DNA from: Alteromonas sp. 1_MG-2023
Lineage (GTDB): Bacteria; Pseudomonadota; Gammaproteobacteria; Enterobacterales; Alteromonadaceae
DNA: 64,000 nucleotides
Assembly (NCBI RefSeq): GCF_030547075.1
Contig: NZ_JAUOQH010000003.1
Coordinates: forward strand, 186,001-250,000
Reading direction: 5' to 3'
This document shows, one piece after another, positions 28,553 to 37,495 of the stretch. The notes beneath the pieces were generated by a model. That model was not told the origin of the DNA. It ran no database searches and saw nothing but the letters and a program-made list of their open reading frames with translations. Both the position numbers and the translations under genes were made by a program. Every line of letters begins with the position of its first letter. Within the stretch, counting starts at the first letter, position 1.

Positions 28553-30490
28553 TTAATTTGAAATTTTATTTCGGTCACTTAGAAACGTAAGCTCTTCTAG
28601 TATCAAGTCGGCTCCAGCAATAGACAGATGATTTGAGTCAAAGTATAAAATCTGTCCATCTAGTTCGTACATACACTTTGAGTCACTACAAACTTCTAGT
28701 CTTGGTCTAATTATTTTGATTGATTTTTTTTCTATATAGTCAGAAATAGTATGTTTTTTAGATTCAAAACCATTAATTTTTTTGCCAAATATCTCAGCCC
28801 TAACTACCGTCTCAGGAACTGGAAAGCCTGGTTCTGGGACACTATCGAATAGAACGATATCATATGATAACCTTTTAAATACGGATATCATTTGCAATAG
28901 ACGATATTCAAAGTTTTCTGAAGACATTTTCCCCGTCGAAAAGTCTTGTCCGTAGAGTTCGGCTTTTTCATAACCAATCCATCTTCCTGCTAACAGCACA
29001 GTCTTTATTTTACCCATATTGTTTAGTGCAAGCTCAAACGAAGTTCTCTGAACATCCTCACATATAGATTTTTCTATATCAGTAATCGTCGGCACTCCGG
29101 GCATAAACGGAGGGCATCCACCTTTCGCCACTATAATTGCAGAACCCTTTTTTTCTTTAAGTAATTTATCTAATGACCATACTAAAACTTGCGCGTGAGA
29201 ATCACCAAACACCAATAGCTCTGGTTCGGAACTTAAATCTCCAATTTTACAGTTATAAAAACGCTCTTTTACTTGAGTTGCATAGCATTCTCCGGGAAAG
29301 TCCGCCCATTTTTGAATATTTAAAATACTAAGTTGTTGTTGCGTAAATCTAGATTCTACTCCTTTAGTACTTAATACAGTAATAAATACAGTGGCACTAA
29401 AAACACATGTAAGCGTAAACATCCACCCTACTGACTTTTTATTTCGAGGGTTATTAGTACGAAACCTACACTCTACAAATCGCCAAGAAAGATCGGATAG
29501 GAAAAATGTTAGTAAAACGATAATACAGTAGTCGAAAAAACCAAATGGTGCCTGCAAATATAATTTATAGAATGTGATAATTGGCCAATGCCAAAGATAA
29601 AACGAATAGGAAATATTTCCTATATAGACTATAGGTTTAAGGCTAAGAATTTTTATCCATGTATTTTCTTGAGTCGTCGAATTTCCGACGTAAAGAATGG
29701 CCCCTGTTACTAAAGCTATAATTGTCGCGTAAATTCCCGGAAAAAGATGTTCTTCATTTATCAAATATGACAAAAGAACTAAAGTTACAATACACCACCA
29801 ACCAATAGTCTGAAACCAAAATGAATTGCTTATCCCCCTATTCAACTTTCTCCTTTTGAATAACACATAGACCAAGGTCCCGACCAAGAATTCCGACGCG
29901 CGAAAAGGTGTATTATAAAACGCTAAACTTGGGCTATACATGCTTACAAAGTATGTCACTGCCGTGCAAATGCCTATGAGAAATATCAATATTAAAGGCG
30001 TATAATGCTTGGGCAATCTGAGTATTGCAGCGAGTATGAAGGGAAATAAAAGGTAAAATTGCCATTCTACAGATAGAGACCAAGTGTGTAAAAGCGGAAA
30101 AAATTCTGAATTTCCTGCAAAATAGTCTGAATTTAAATAAAAAAATATGTTCGATGTAAAAGAAGATGCGGCGATTAAACTTTTTGAAAACGTTATTAGC
30201 TCGTTAGGAAGCAAAATGTACCACGAAAATACTAAAGTAAATGCAACAACTAAAATATATACTGGTAAAAGTCTTAATATTCTGCTGATAATAAACTTAC
30301 GATAAAAACTCTTTTCGGTATGCCTCTCAATGATGATACCGGAAATAAGATACCCAGAAAGCACAAAAAAAATGTCTACACCAATAAACCCACCCGGCAA
30401 AAATTCCGGCGAAAGGTGAAAAATAAACACTAGCATTACTGCAATTGCACGTAGACCATCAATGTATCGTATGTAATTATTCTTTAGCAC
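28553..30490 (-). CDS. Membrane acyltransferase 3 with C-terminal SGNH domain
   Basis: A 645-residue fusion with the same plan as the gene at 22.4-24.3 kb. The N-terminal acyltransferase-3 domain begins IDGLRAIAVMLVFIFH and continues GVDIFFVLSGYLISGIIIERH. The C-terminal SGNH-like domain has GDSH (LVFGDSHAQVL, about residue 425) and DSNHLSIAGA near the end. It probably O-acetylates a surface polysaccharide in the periplasm. The start is GTG at 30490 with GAGAG about six bases upstream. The gene stands apart by 151 bases from the downstream SGNH gene and 75 bases from the upstream GT2 gene. Confidence 0.88.
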   Translation of the reverse strand: MLKNNYIRYIDGLRAIAVMLVFIFHLSPEFLPGGFIGVDIFFVLSGYLISGIIIERHTEKSFYRKFIISRILRLLPVYILVVAFTLVFSWYILLPNELITFSKSLIAASSFTSNIFFYLNSDYFAGNSEFFPLLHTWSLSVEWQFYLLFPFILAAILRLPKHYTPLILIFLIGICTAVTYFVSMYSPSLAFYNTPFRASEFLVGTLVYVLFKRRKLNRGISNSFWFQTIGWWCIVTLVLLSYLINEEHLFPGIYATIIALVTGAILYVGNSTTQENTWIKILSLKPIVYIGNISYSFYLWHWPIITFYKLYLQAPFGFFDYCIIVLLTFFLSDLSWRFVECRFRTNNPRNKKSVGWMFTLTCVFSATVFITVLSTKGVESRFTQQQLSILNIQKWADFPGECYATQVKERFYNCKIGDLSSEPELLVFGDSHAQVLVWSLDKLLKEKKGSAIIVAKGGCPPFMPGVPTITDIEKSICEDVQRTSFELALNNMGKIKTVLLAGRWIGYEKAELYGQDFSTGKMSSENFEYRLLQMISVFKRLSYDIVLFDSVPEPGFPVPETVVRAEIFGKKINGFESKKHTISDYIEKKSIKIIRPRLEVCSDSKCMYELDGQILYFDSNHLSIAGADLILEELTFLSDRNKISN

Positions 30491-30565
30491 ATCAATCTCT
30501 CAGGTTTTCAACTGTGTTTATACCTCACCTACAGATATAATATAATTTATGTCGTTATCGAAATA

Positions 30566-31549
30566 CTATTTTAAAAAGCTCAGAACGTATGACTTCAGCA
30601 TTTTAAAGTCCCTATAATCAGAAAACTTCAAGGCTTTCCGATAACACATCCTCGCTTTTTTCTTATTTCCTGATTCCCAGAACAGAGAGTAGCCAAGTTT
30701 CCAAAAATAATCTTCAGCCAGTCGTTTATTAAGTGCGTCGGTTTCAGCCGAGTTCAAGAGTATATAGTCTTTGGTTGCTTCGTAACTTGAAAGCAATTGC
30801 TCCATTGACTTTATCCTGCGCTCGAATCTATCATCGCCAGTGGCGGTATCAGATGTATTGCCATCGTGGACATTATAAATAACTGTCACTTTATCTTTAA
30901 AGAAAAGGTTGAAGCCATTTTTTATAGCCATTAATATTAACAGCCTATCTTCACCTATTCTAAAAGGTGGAATAGAAATTTTTTCAAAAATAGTTTTGCG
31001 CACAAGAGAATTCTGCAATCCACTATCTATTCCATCTTGAAGCTGCATAATTGAGGCTTTTTTGGAATTTAACTGGTAAACATTGTCTGCTCGTAACTCT
31101 GCAATTGAAAAAAGCTTATTTTGTTGCGAATTGTTATAAAATGTTGAGTCTAACAATGTGCATTGCTTTGATTTCTCAACCCTTTTACAGGCAAAGTAAA
31201 CCCAGTCGCACTCTGGAAAATTTTGCAGCACTTCTACACCAGCTAATAAATGCTCCGGTAACCACTCATCGTCACTGTCGAAAAATGCAACAACTTCACC
31301 AGAAGCTTTATCGATTCCGTTCTGCCTTGCGACACCAGGCCCTTGATTGTTTTGGTATATATATCGGACCGTTTGCGACAGTGTAGACGAAAGAGAAGCA
31401 ACAACTTCTTTTGTGTTATCTGTGCTGCCATCATCAACAATTATAACTTCATAAAGAGTATACTCTTGAGCTCTTAAAGAATGAAATGCTTGTTCTAGGA
31501 AATGAGCCCTGTTAAATGTAGGTAATATTATGCTGACTAGTGGAGTCAT
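30566..31549 (-). CDS. Glycosyltransferase family 2
   Basis: A 327-residue GT-A glycosyltransferase. It opens VSIILPTFNRAHFLEQA and contains VIIVDDGSTDN and the DxD-type FFDSDDEWLPEH (about residues 87-98). The C-terminal 60 residues are helical and basic. It heads the minus-strand decoration block and faces the divergent GT4 gene at 31660. Purine-rich GAGAAAAGAAG precedes the ATG. It probably builds the glycan that the block's sulfo-, pyruvyl- and acyltransferases modify. The substrate is unknown. Confidence 0.87.
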   Translation of the reverse strand: MTPLVSIILPTFNRAHFLEQAFHSLRAQEYTLYEVIIVDDGSTDNTKEVVASLSSTLSQTVRYIYQNNQGPGVARQNGIDKASGEVVAFFDSDDEWLPEHLLAGVEVLQNFPECDWVYFACKRVEKSKQCTLLDSTFYNNSQQNKLFSIAELRADNVYQLNSKKASIMQLQDGIDSGLQNSLVRKTIFEKISIPPFRIGEDRLLILMAIKNGFNLFFKDKVTVIYNVHDGNTSDTATGDDRFERRIKSMEQLLSSYEATKDYILLNSAETDALNKRLAEDYFWKLGYSLFWESGNKKKARMCYRKALKFSDYRDFKMLKSYVLSFLK

Positions 31550-31659
31550 ACTTCTTTTCTCACTTTCCTTTTCATAAATGGAAAATACAAGGTTTTTCGC
31601 GTTGAAACAAGCGCAGTTTCAGCGGTATGATAACTCGACTATTCAGGAAAACATATAAT

Positions 31660-32742
31660 ATGAAAAAAATACTCTTTGTTCATTCAGTGGGCGAACTCGG
31701 CGGTGCTGAACGGATGAGTTTAAGCTTAATGGAGCATTTAAGTAAAGATGATTTTACTTGCGTTGTCACTACTCCAGAAAGCGGAGAATTCGTTGAAAAA
31801 AGCAAAAATGCCGGTGCTATACACTTTCTGCACACAGCTACCCAACCAAGCCTATCAACGCCAATTAGGACAATTAAAAACGCATTGCAATGGCGTCATA
31901 TTCTTTTTAAAGTCAAACCTGACATTATTCATACTGCGGACCTTCTCTCAACTCGTTCGATATCTGGTGCAGCAAAGTCACTAAATATTCCCGTTATTTT
32001 TCATGCTCACTTCCCTTTTTCTGAAGATTTTGCAAATTGGGCATTGAGAAAAGCCCCTGCAAAGGTCGTATTTTGTAGTCAAGACTTGCTTAATTCACAT
32101 AAAGCGATACTAGCAAAGTGCTGCCCTGTCACTGAGCTTAAAGTTATCCATAATGGCGTTGATACTAATAAGTTTTCCCCATCAACAGTTAACAATAGTG
32201 TTCCAAAAATCGGCATTGTTGCCAATTTGCAAGAACGTAAAGGTCATAAAGAATTCCTCGAAATGGCTGCTATGATAAAAGACGCAGGTGTTCAAGCAGA
32301 GTTTCACATTATTGGGGGGGATATTATGCAGGGTCCTCGAGAGTTATTGCTAAAAGATATGTCTTCGAAACTTAACATTTCGGAACTTGTTACATTCCAT
32401 GGGCAAGTAGCTGATGTTCGGCTTTTGGTAAATAGTTTGGATGTTTTAGTATGTGCATCCTATGAGGAAGCGTTCCCGGTTTCGATACTCGAAGCTATGG
32501 CGATGAAAAAAGCAATCGTGTCTACTAAAGTGAATGGAATTCCAGAAGCTATAGTGCACTCTTCATCAGGTATGCTTGTGAATCCTTATTCTAGTAGTGA
32601 ACTTTGTGAAAATGTATTGAAATTATTGAGTAATTCGCAGCTAAAAGAAAAAATAGCAAGTAACGCACTTATTCGAGTAAAGGAAAATTTCAGTGTCGAA
32701 GCTTTCGTCGCCGAATGGGTCCTCTGTTATCATCATCTTTAG
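31660..32742 (+). CDS. Glycosyltransferase family 4
   Basis: A 360-residue GT-B enzyme. It begins ILFVHSVGELGGAERMS, the donor domain starts with IGIVANLQERKGHKEF, and the EX7E-type motif is in YEEAFPVSILEAMAMKKA. I chose the ATG at 31660, preceded by AGGAAA nine bases upstream. An earlier ATG at 31627 would add 11 residues and lacks a ribosome site. It is a single plus-strand gene between divergent and convergent neighbours. It is likely a lipid-linked repeat-unit transferase. Confidence 0.87.
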   Translation: MKKILFVHSVGELGGAERMSLSLMEHLSKDDFTCVVTTPESGEFVEKSKNAGAIHFLHTATQPSLSTPIRTIKNALQWRHILFKVKPDIIHTADLLSTRSISGAAKSLNIPVIFHAHFPFSEDFANWALRKAPAKVVFCSQDLLNSHKAILAKCCPVTELKVIHNGVDTNKFSPSTVNNSVPKIGIVANLQERKGHKEFLEMAAMIKDAGVQAEFHIIGGDIMQGPRELLLKDMSSKLNISELVTFHGQVADVRLLVNSLDVLVCASYEEAFPVSILEAMAMKKAIVSTKVNGIPEAIVHSSSGMLVNPYSSSELCENVLKLLSNSQLKEKIASNALIRVKENFSVEAFVAEWVLCYHHL

Positions 32743-32770
32743 AAATACGCTTCCGAAGAAAACGTCACGC

Positions 32771-33583
32771 TTAATCATCTTTTTTTTTGTGCTTGATGTT
32801 GAGCAATATTAACGAGGTTGCACATATCAGTATTGGTAGAAGCCAAATAAGTACGTAGCTTACTCGTTCAAAATAATACTTTTTTTGCACAAAGTGTCTA
32901 GAGCCGTCCCAATACAGAACATCACCAGTTTTCATGCCATTTTTAACTACGTCTTCGCCATTACCAATAAAACCTTTCTGATTGTATTCTTTTTCTAACT
33001 CATCGGCGTTTTGTATATACGTACTTACGTCATAATCAAGTACTACACCAAAATCTGGATCGAGCAATACTTCTCTTCCATCAAGTAAAGCTTCAACCAT
33101 TACATGGCCTGGTACAGTAACAATACTGTTATGAATATCCTCTCTCATTAGCAGCTCGGAAAGTAGCATCGAAGCGTCGCCACACAAACCGACTCCTCTT
33201 TCCATGCTTTTTTCAGGAATAGTAAAATGATATCTCTCAAATTCCGGAATACCAGAAAACTTTCCCATCAAATATAGTATATAGTTCTCCCATATTGGAA
33301 TTGTTTGATTGTATTGGCTTGGATTGAAACGCTCCCAATGTACGTGAGCCATGCCATTAGAGATAACATGTGTTAGCCGAGTCGCGTATTGAAAGTCCGT
33401 CTCTGTACTTATACGAGAAGAACTAGCGATGAAGGCGTCCTTGGAAAGTGTAAGGTCGTTTTGGCTAAATCTTAAGACTTCGGGAGTTAAGCCTTCTGGC
33501 CGAAGTGATTTCGTTAAACCATATACATTGATAGCTAATAGTACTGCGCCAAGTAATAGTGTTACTGTATATATTCCACGCAC
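32771..33583 (-). CDS. Membrane-anchored transglutaminase-like cysteine protein
   Basis: A 270-residue protein with one hydrophobic segment at each end (about residues 5-22 and 240-262). The soluble region has a transglutaminase-like triad: Cys134 in GVGLCGDASML, His160 in VPGHVMVEALL, and Asp175 or Asp177 in VLLDPDFGV. The fold is known from proteases, amidases and peptide crosslinkers of the envelope. The two flanking membrane segments place the catalytic part in the periplasm. Start is GTG at 33583 with only a weak upstream purine stretch. It is divergent from the beta-helix gene 86 bases away. Several transglutaminase-like proteins accompany exosortase loci, so a link is plausible. The substrate is unknown. 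Confidence 0.75.
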   Translation of the reverse strand: MRGIYTVTLLLGAVLLAINVYGLTKSLRPEGLTPEVLRFSQNDLTLSKDAFIASSSRISTETDFQYATRLTHVISNGMAHVHWERFNPSQYNQTIPIWENYILYLMGKFSGIPEFERYHFTIPEKSMERGVGLCGDASMLLSELLMREDIHNSIVTVPGHVMVEALLDGREVLLDPDFGVVLDYDVSTYIQNADELEKEYNQKGFIGNGEDVVKNGMKTGDVLYWDGSRHFVQKKYYFERVSYVLIWLLPILICATSLILLNIKHKKKDD

Positions 33584-33669
33584 TTATTTAGGTCTTTTAA
33601 ATTATTGATGAATTAAAAATCCATAGTGCATCAAATTTGTAATATTGTGAATAACCTAAAGGCTAAAAT

Positions 33670-34659
33670 GTGGCTTACCGTATCCTTGTATTCTTATTTT
33701 TCGTTTCTATATCATCAGCCTTTGCCACAGAACAACTTTATGTAAGCTCTACCCAAGACCTATATAAGGCCATTAAACTGGCTCATAGCAAACCTGAACT
33801 CAATAGAATCATATTAGAGCCTGGAGTTTATCAACTCACGCATCGCATTGTTTTAAAGCGGGACGGTCTAACCCTAACAGGGAGGAAAGGTGCGCTTAGT
33901 ACCATTTTAAAAGGTAAAGGAATGAAAAAAAACCAGACTCCTGAAGTTTTAATTGATGTCATGGCAAGCTACATAACAATTAGTGGCGTCACTTTAAAAA
34001 ATTCAGGAAACCATTTGATTCAAGTCCGTGCAGAACATGACGCTGACTTCTTTCACTTGAGTAACTGTATTCTACAAGACTCCTACGAGCAACTTTTGAA
34101 AGTTAGCGCTAGCAAGGCTATAGGTCATTATTCTGATGATGGAAAAATAGAGAATTGTGTATTCGAATATACAGCAGGTATTGGCCCTCAATTTTATATT
34201 GGTGGCATAGATGCGCATAGAGCAAATAATTGGTTAGTCAAAAATAACAAATTTGAAAATATTGCGAGCCCCTCTGGAGGCGTTGCCGAACACGCTATAC
34301 ACTTTTGGAATAATTCATCAAATAACTACGTAGTTGATAACATAATCCTTAACAGCGATAGAGGTATAGGTTTTGGACTTGGTAAAAGCCAAAATCAGGG
34401 TGGAGTTATTAAAGGCAATTATATAATTCACACAGTCAAAAACCACCCTTATGCCGATGCTGGCATTATTTTAGAGAGCAGCCCCGATACTGTAATAAAA
34501 AATAATACTATACTTTTGTATCACGACTATCCAAATGCAATTGAGTACCGTTTCCCATCAACAACTAATATTTCAATTATACAAAACAAGACTAATAGGA
34601 AAATCAAAAAAAGAGATGGAGCATCTGCCTACATAAGCCGAAATGTGACGCTGAAGTAA
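33670..34659 (+). CDS. Secreted right-handed beta-helix protein, polysaccharide-lyase-like
   Basis: A 329-residue protein with a clear signal peptide (about residues 1-20, ending AFA). It then has a parallel beta-helix pattern: YQLTHRIVLKRDGLTLTG, TISGVTLKNSGNH, KIENCVFEYTAG, NNYVVDNIILNSDRG and VIKNNTI. The layout recalls chondroitinase B/alginate-lyase-like PbH1 proteins. GTG at 33670 has AAAGG about nine bases upstream. A periplasmic or secreted lyase, epimerase-like enzyme or glycan-binding protein are all possible. Its location among polymer genes suggests it trims or modifies the exopolysaccharide. Catalytic residues were not identified with certainty. Confidence 0.75.
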   Translation: MAYRILVFLFFVSISSAFATEQLYVSSTQDLYKAIKLAHSKPELNRIILEPGVYQLTHRIVLKRDGLTLTGRKGALSTILKGKGMKKNQTPEVLIDVMASYITISGVTLKNSGNHLIQVRAEHDADFFHLSNCILQDSYEQLLKVSASKAIGHYSDDGKIENCVFEYTAGIGPQFYIGGIDAHRANNWLVKNNKFENIASPSGGVAEHAIHFWNNSSNNYVVDNIILNSDRGIGFGLGKSQNQGGVIKGNYIIHTVKNHPYADAGIILESSPDTVIKNNTILLYHDYPNAIEYRFPSTTNISIIQNKTNRKIKKRDGASAYISRNVTLK

Positions 34660-34830
34660 AGTTGAAATATCAAAAAAATAACTCTTATTAGCAGTATGAT
34701 AATATACCTATCGCGCTCTCCTCATTAGCGTGACGAGCATAGTACATTTCAAACTAATCTCATCCCCTCTATTTTAAATATATAACATCGCCTAAGATGA
34801 TACCTTAATAAACCTTTCAACAAACTAACG

Positions 34831-36309
34831 TTATTTTTTATTTAAAGTGCTCATTCCTTTGAATAAAACTATTCTTGCAATACTTATTAATCTCGCAATA
34901 TGATAATGGGTATTGACTCTCCATAAAGCAGTAAGAGCTAAAGTTAAAATAATCATCAGTTCAAGTCCGGAAACGAACATCTCGAGCCATGGGGGGAAGT
35001 TTGCAAAGCAGGTAGCTTGGTAGCTAACAAGAACACCCCATATATAAGAAACTATAACTATTAGCAAAAAAATCCATACAACTGACACTAATTGTTTCAA
35101 ATAACCTTCGAACAGTTTTACTAGTAAAATAAGACTGCCCAATAAGCCTGTTACTACTCTAATCCACGCAAGCTCATATATATTGAGCGAATAATTTACA
35201 CCCACAATAAGACTTCCAGCGATAAAACATAATGAAAACAGATCAAAATAAAAAATAAGCCTTACTTTACTTTGTGCTATCAATGCCGTTTCTACCACAT
35301 GAAGCATTGACCAGTACAAAAATAAAAAAGACAGTATTGATAAAAGCGCACCAGCTTCGCTCCAGTTTTTTCCCAGCAACACAAGCACTATTTCTGGCGA
35401 AAATGCCCATAAATAAGCACACAATGGAATTGATATTAAAAACACCACAATTAAAGTAAAGGCTACATTATTTAGAAGCTCTGCTTTGTTGTTTTTATCA
35501 TTCTTAAATGCGCTTAACAAAGGGTCAATAGCCGGCCCTAAGATAAAGTGTGCAGGCATCATGGCGAGTTCTCGTGCCATATGATAGTTTCCTAACATTG
35601 CGGCCGAGAATGCCTTTGATACCACAACAGTATCAATTTGTGAACGAGCATAACCTACTATGCTTTTCGCTAGCATCCACTTAGAGAATGTCCACTGAAC
35701 TGCAAGACCACTTACTGTAAATACGGGGCGCCTTTTTGCAATAAAATAGGAAATACCCACCGCTAATACGCCAGCTACTATATCAGTAATAATGAACGCC
35801 CAATAACTTTGTAAAATAATTGCCAGACCTATTAGTAAAGGCACTGCGAATAAGCGCTCCGCCAGTGAACTCCAAAACAAGGGAGCAAACTTTAGTTGTC
35901 GTTTTAATAGAATATAAATTGGCGATTTCAATGCTTGCAGCGGCAAGATAAGTGCACTAACCCTGATCGCATTTGTTAAGACAGGACGTTCGAAAAATAA
36001 GGCTACCCAAGGAGCTGAGAGTACAATCAACACGCAAATTAGCGACTTTAACACTAAATTTGCTGTCCAAGCCGTTCCTAGCTCTTTCTTAGTAACCGAA
36101 GATTTCTGAATAATATACTGCTCGCTAGCAGTGTGAGAGAGAATATCGAAGAAGTATAACGCTATACTTACAATAGCGATAAGACCAAACTGCTCCGGCG
36201 CTAATAAGCGGGCCAATACCATAGTGCTAAACAAACCAAGCACTTTACTAATAATTTTAGCTGAAGCTGCAAACATAGCACTGTTTACAATTTTACTAGT
36301 TACTGTCAC
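34831..36309 (-). CDS. Wzx-type oligosaccharide flippase (second of two)
   Basis: A 492-residue membrane protein of the MOP flippase family with about 12-14 hydrophobic segments. The N-terminal GLFSTMVLARLLAPEQFGLIAI is typical. The start is GTG at 36309 overlapping the stop of the GT4 gene (GTGA), so it is the last gene of the operon that starts at 45.05 kb. Its operon contains XrtA and the initiating sugar transferase. It is therefore the better candidate for flipping the main XrtA-linked polymer unit. Confidence 0.88.
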   Translation of the reverse strand: MTVTSKIVNSAMFAASAKIISKVLGLFSTMVLARLLAPEQFGLIAIVSIALYFFDILSHTASEQYIIQKSSVTKKELGTAWTANLVLKSLICVLIVLSAPWVALFFERPVLTNAIRVSALILPLQALKSPIYILLKRQLKFAPLFWSSLAERLFAVPLLIGLAIILQSYWAFIITDIVAGVLAVGISYFIAKRRPVFTVSGLAVQWTFSKWMLAKSIVGYARSQIDTVVVSKAFSAAMLGNYHMARELAMMPAHFILGPAIDPLLSAFKNDKNNKAELLNNVAFTLIVVFLISIPLCAYLWAFSPEIVLVLLGKNWSEAGALLSILSFLFLYWSMLHVVETALIAQSKVRLIFYFDLFSLCFIAGSLIVGVNYSLNIYELAWIRVVTGLLGSLILLVKLFEGYLKQLVSVVWIFLLIVIVSYIWGVLVSYQATCFANFPPWLEMFVSGLELMIILTLALTALWRVNTHYHIARLISIARIVLFKGMSTLNKK

Positions 36310-37454
36310 CGTTTAAAAAGCTCTAGGGCTTTTAGAACATGAGCTTGCCAATCCAAGTTACTTTTAACATGTTTAAGCCCTTGCTTTCCGGAACTCATAA
36401 ATTTAGGTTCAGCTAGAACATGTTCAAGGCCTTCAACAAGCTGACTTGGTGTTGAACAATCTATTATTTGCCCAGTTTTACCTATAATCATAGTTTCAGC
36501 AGTACCTCCTGAATCCCCCGCGATAACAGGCTTACCACACGCTTGCGCTTCTACTAGTACCATGCCAAATCCTTCGATATCATTACCTATCGTTCTGTTT
36601 GGTAAGATAAAGCAATCGCATTGTTGGTAACATCTAATAAGATCTTCATCGTTTAAATCAATATATATTTTCACATGATTTTCGAGTTTTAATTTTTGTA
36701 TCAATTCCCTAAGCGCTTCCTCACACTCGCCCCGCCCCACAACAGCATAAAATAAGTTCGGGTATACTTTTAGCAAGTCAGGCATGGCTTGTATTAAATA
36801 ATCCTGCCCCTTCCTCTGTTGAAGCCGCCCTACCGTTAATAAAACCTGCTTATTGGTCCACTCCATTTCATCTCGAAACACACTGTCTGGATCAGCGGGA
36901 ACAAACTTTGTGGTATCCACACCAGGGTGCAATACTTCGCATTTTTCTTCGGATTCGAACCCTAAATTAACCACTAATTTCTTAGAGTTGTAACTATTGC
37001 ATATAAGCATTTTTGATGCGCCGCAAACCTTGCGTACCATTAAAGACTGCTCTCTACTCGTTGCAGCCGTTTCTACATCTTCTCCATGCACAAAACATAA
37101 ATAAGGAATTCCGGTCAGCATTTTAATTAACCAAGCAATTACACCTTCATGGATTACTCTTCCACAATGTATTTCTTCTATGTTGTGTTGCTTAACAATC
37201 TTTCTAACTTGTTTTACGAGACGCCAATAAAACTTAATGCCTGTAACACTTTTAAAGCCCCACTCTGCCGATGACATAGGAGTTCTAATTACGCAAAGGC
37301 TGTGCCTCTTATCAAACTCACTTCCACCTTCAACATTATGTGTTAATACCACCACCTTATCTCGTGGAATTCTAGAGTAAAGCTCCCAAAACCATCTACC
37401 ACTTCCTCCTTCAATAGGCGGAAAATTTTCTGTAAGAAGTAACACTTTTTTCAT
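36306..37454 (-). CDS. Glycosyltransferase family 4
   Basis: A 382-residue GT-B glycosyltransferase. The N terminus is VLLLTENFPPIEGGSGRW, the donor domain starts LLTVGRLQQRKGQDYL, and the EX7E-type motif lies in DIEGFGMVLVEAQACGKP. It is translationally coupled to the flippase gene downstream (GTGA overlap), and about 40 bases separate it from the large fusion gene upstream. It probably contributes a sugar to the repeat unit transported by that flippase. Confidence 0.88.
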   Translation of the reverse strand: MKKVLLLTENFPPIEGGSGRWFWELYSRIPRDKVVVLTHNVEGGSEFDKRHSLCVIRTPMSSAEWGFKSVTGIKFYWRLVKQVRKIVKQHNIEEIHCGRVIHEGVIAWLIKMLTGIPYLCFVHGEDVETAATSREQSLMVRKVCGASKMLICNSYNSKKLVVNLGFESEEKCEVLHPGVDTTKFVPADPDSVFRDEMEWTNKQVLLTVGRLQQRKGQDYLIQAMPDLLKVYPNLFYAVVGRGECEEALRELIQKLKLENHVKIYIDLNDEDLIRCYQQCDCFILPNRTIGNDIEGFGMVLVEAQACGKPVIAGDSGGTAETMIIGKTGQIIDCSTPSQLVEGLEHVLAEPKFMSSGKQGLKHVKSNLDWQAHVLKALELFKR

Positions 37455-37495
37455 ATTATTTTTCTATATTAATCGTTTAACTATTATGGGAGTTT

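Noticed and set aside
31051-31386. 111-residue open frame on the plus strand
   Set aside because: It is antisense to the GT2 gene at 30566-31549, which has clear family motifs. No start context supports it.
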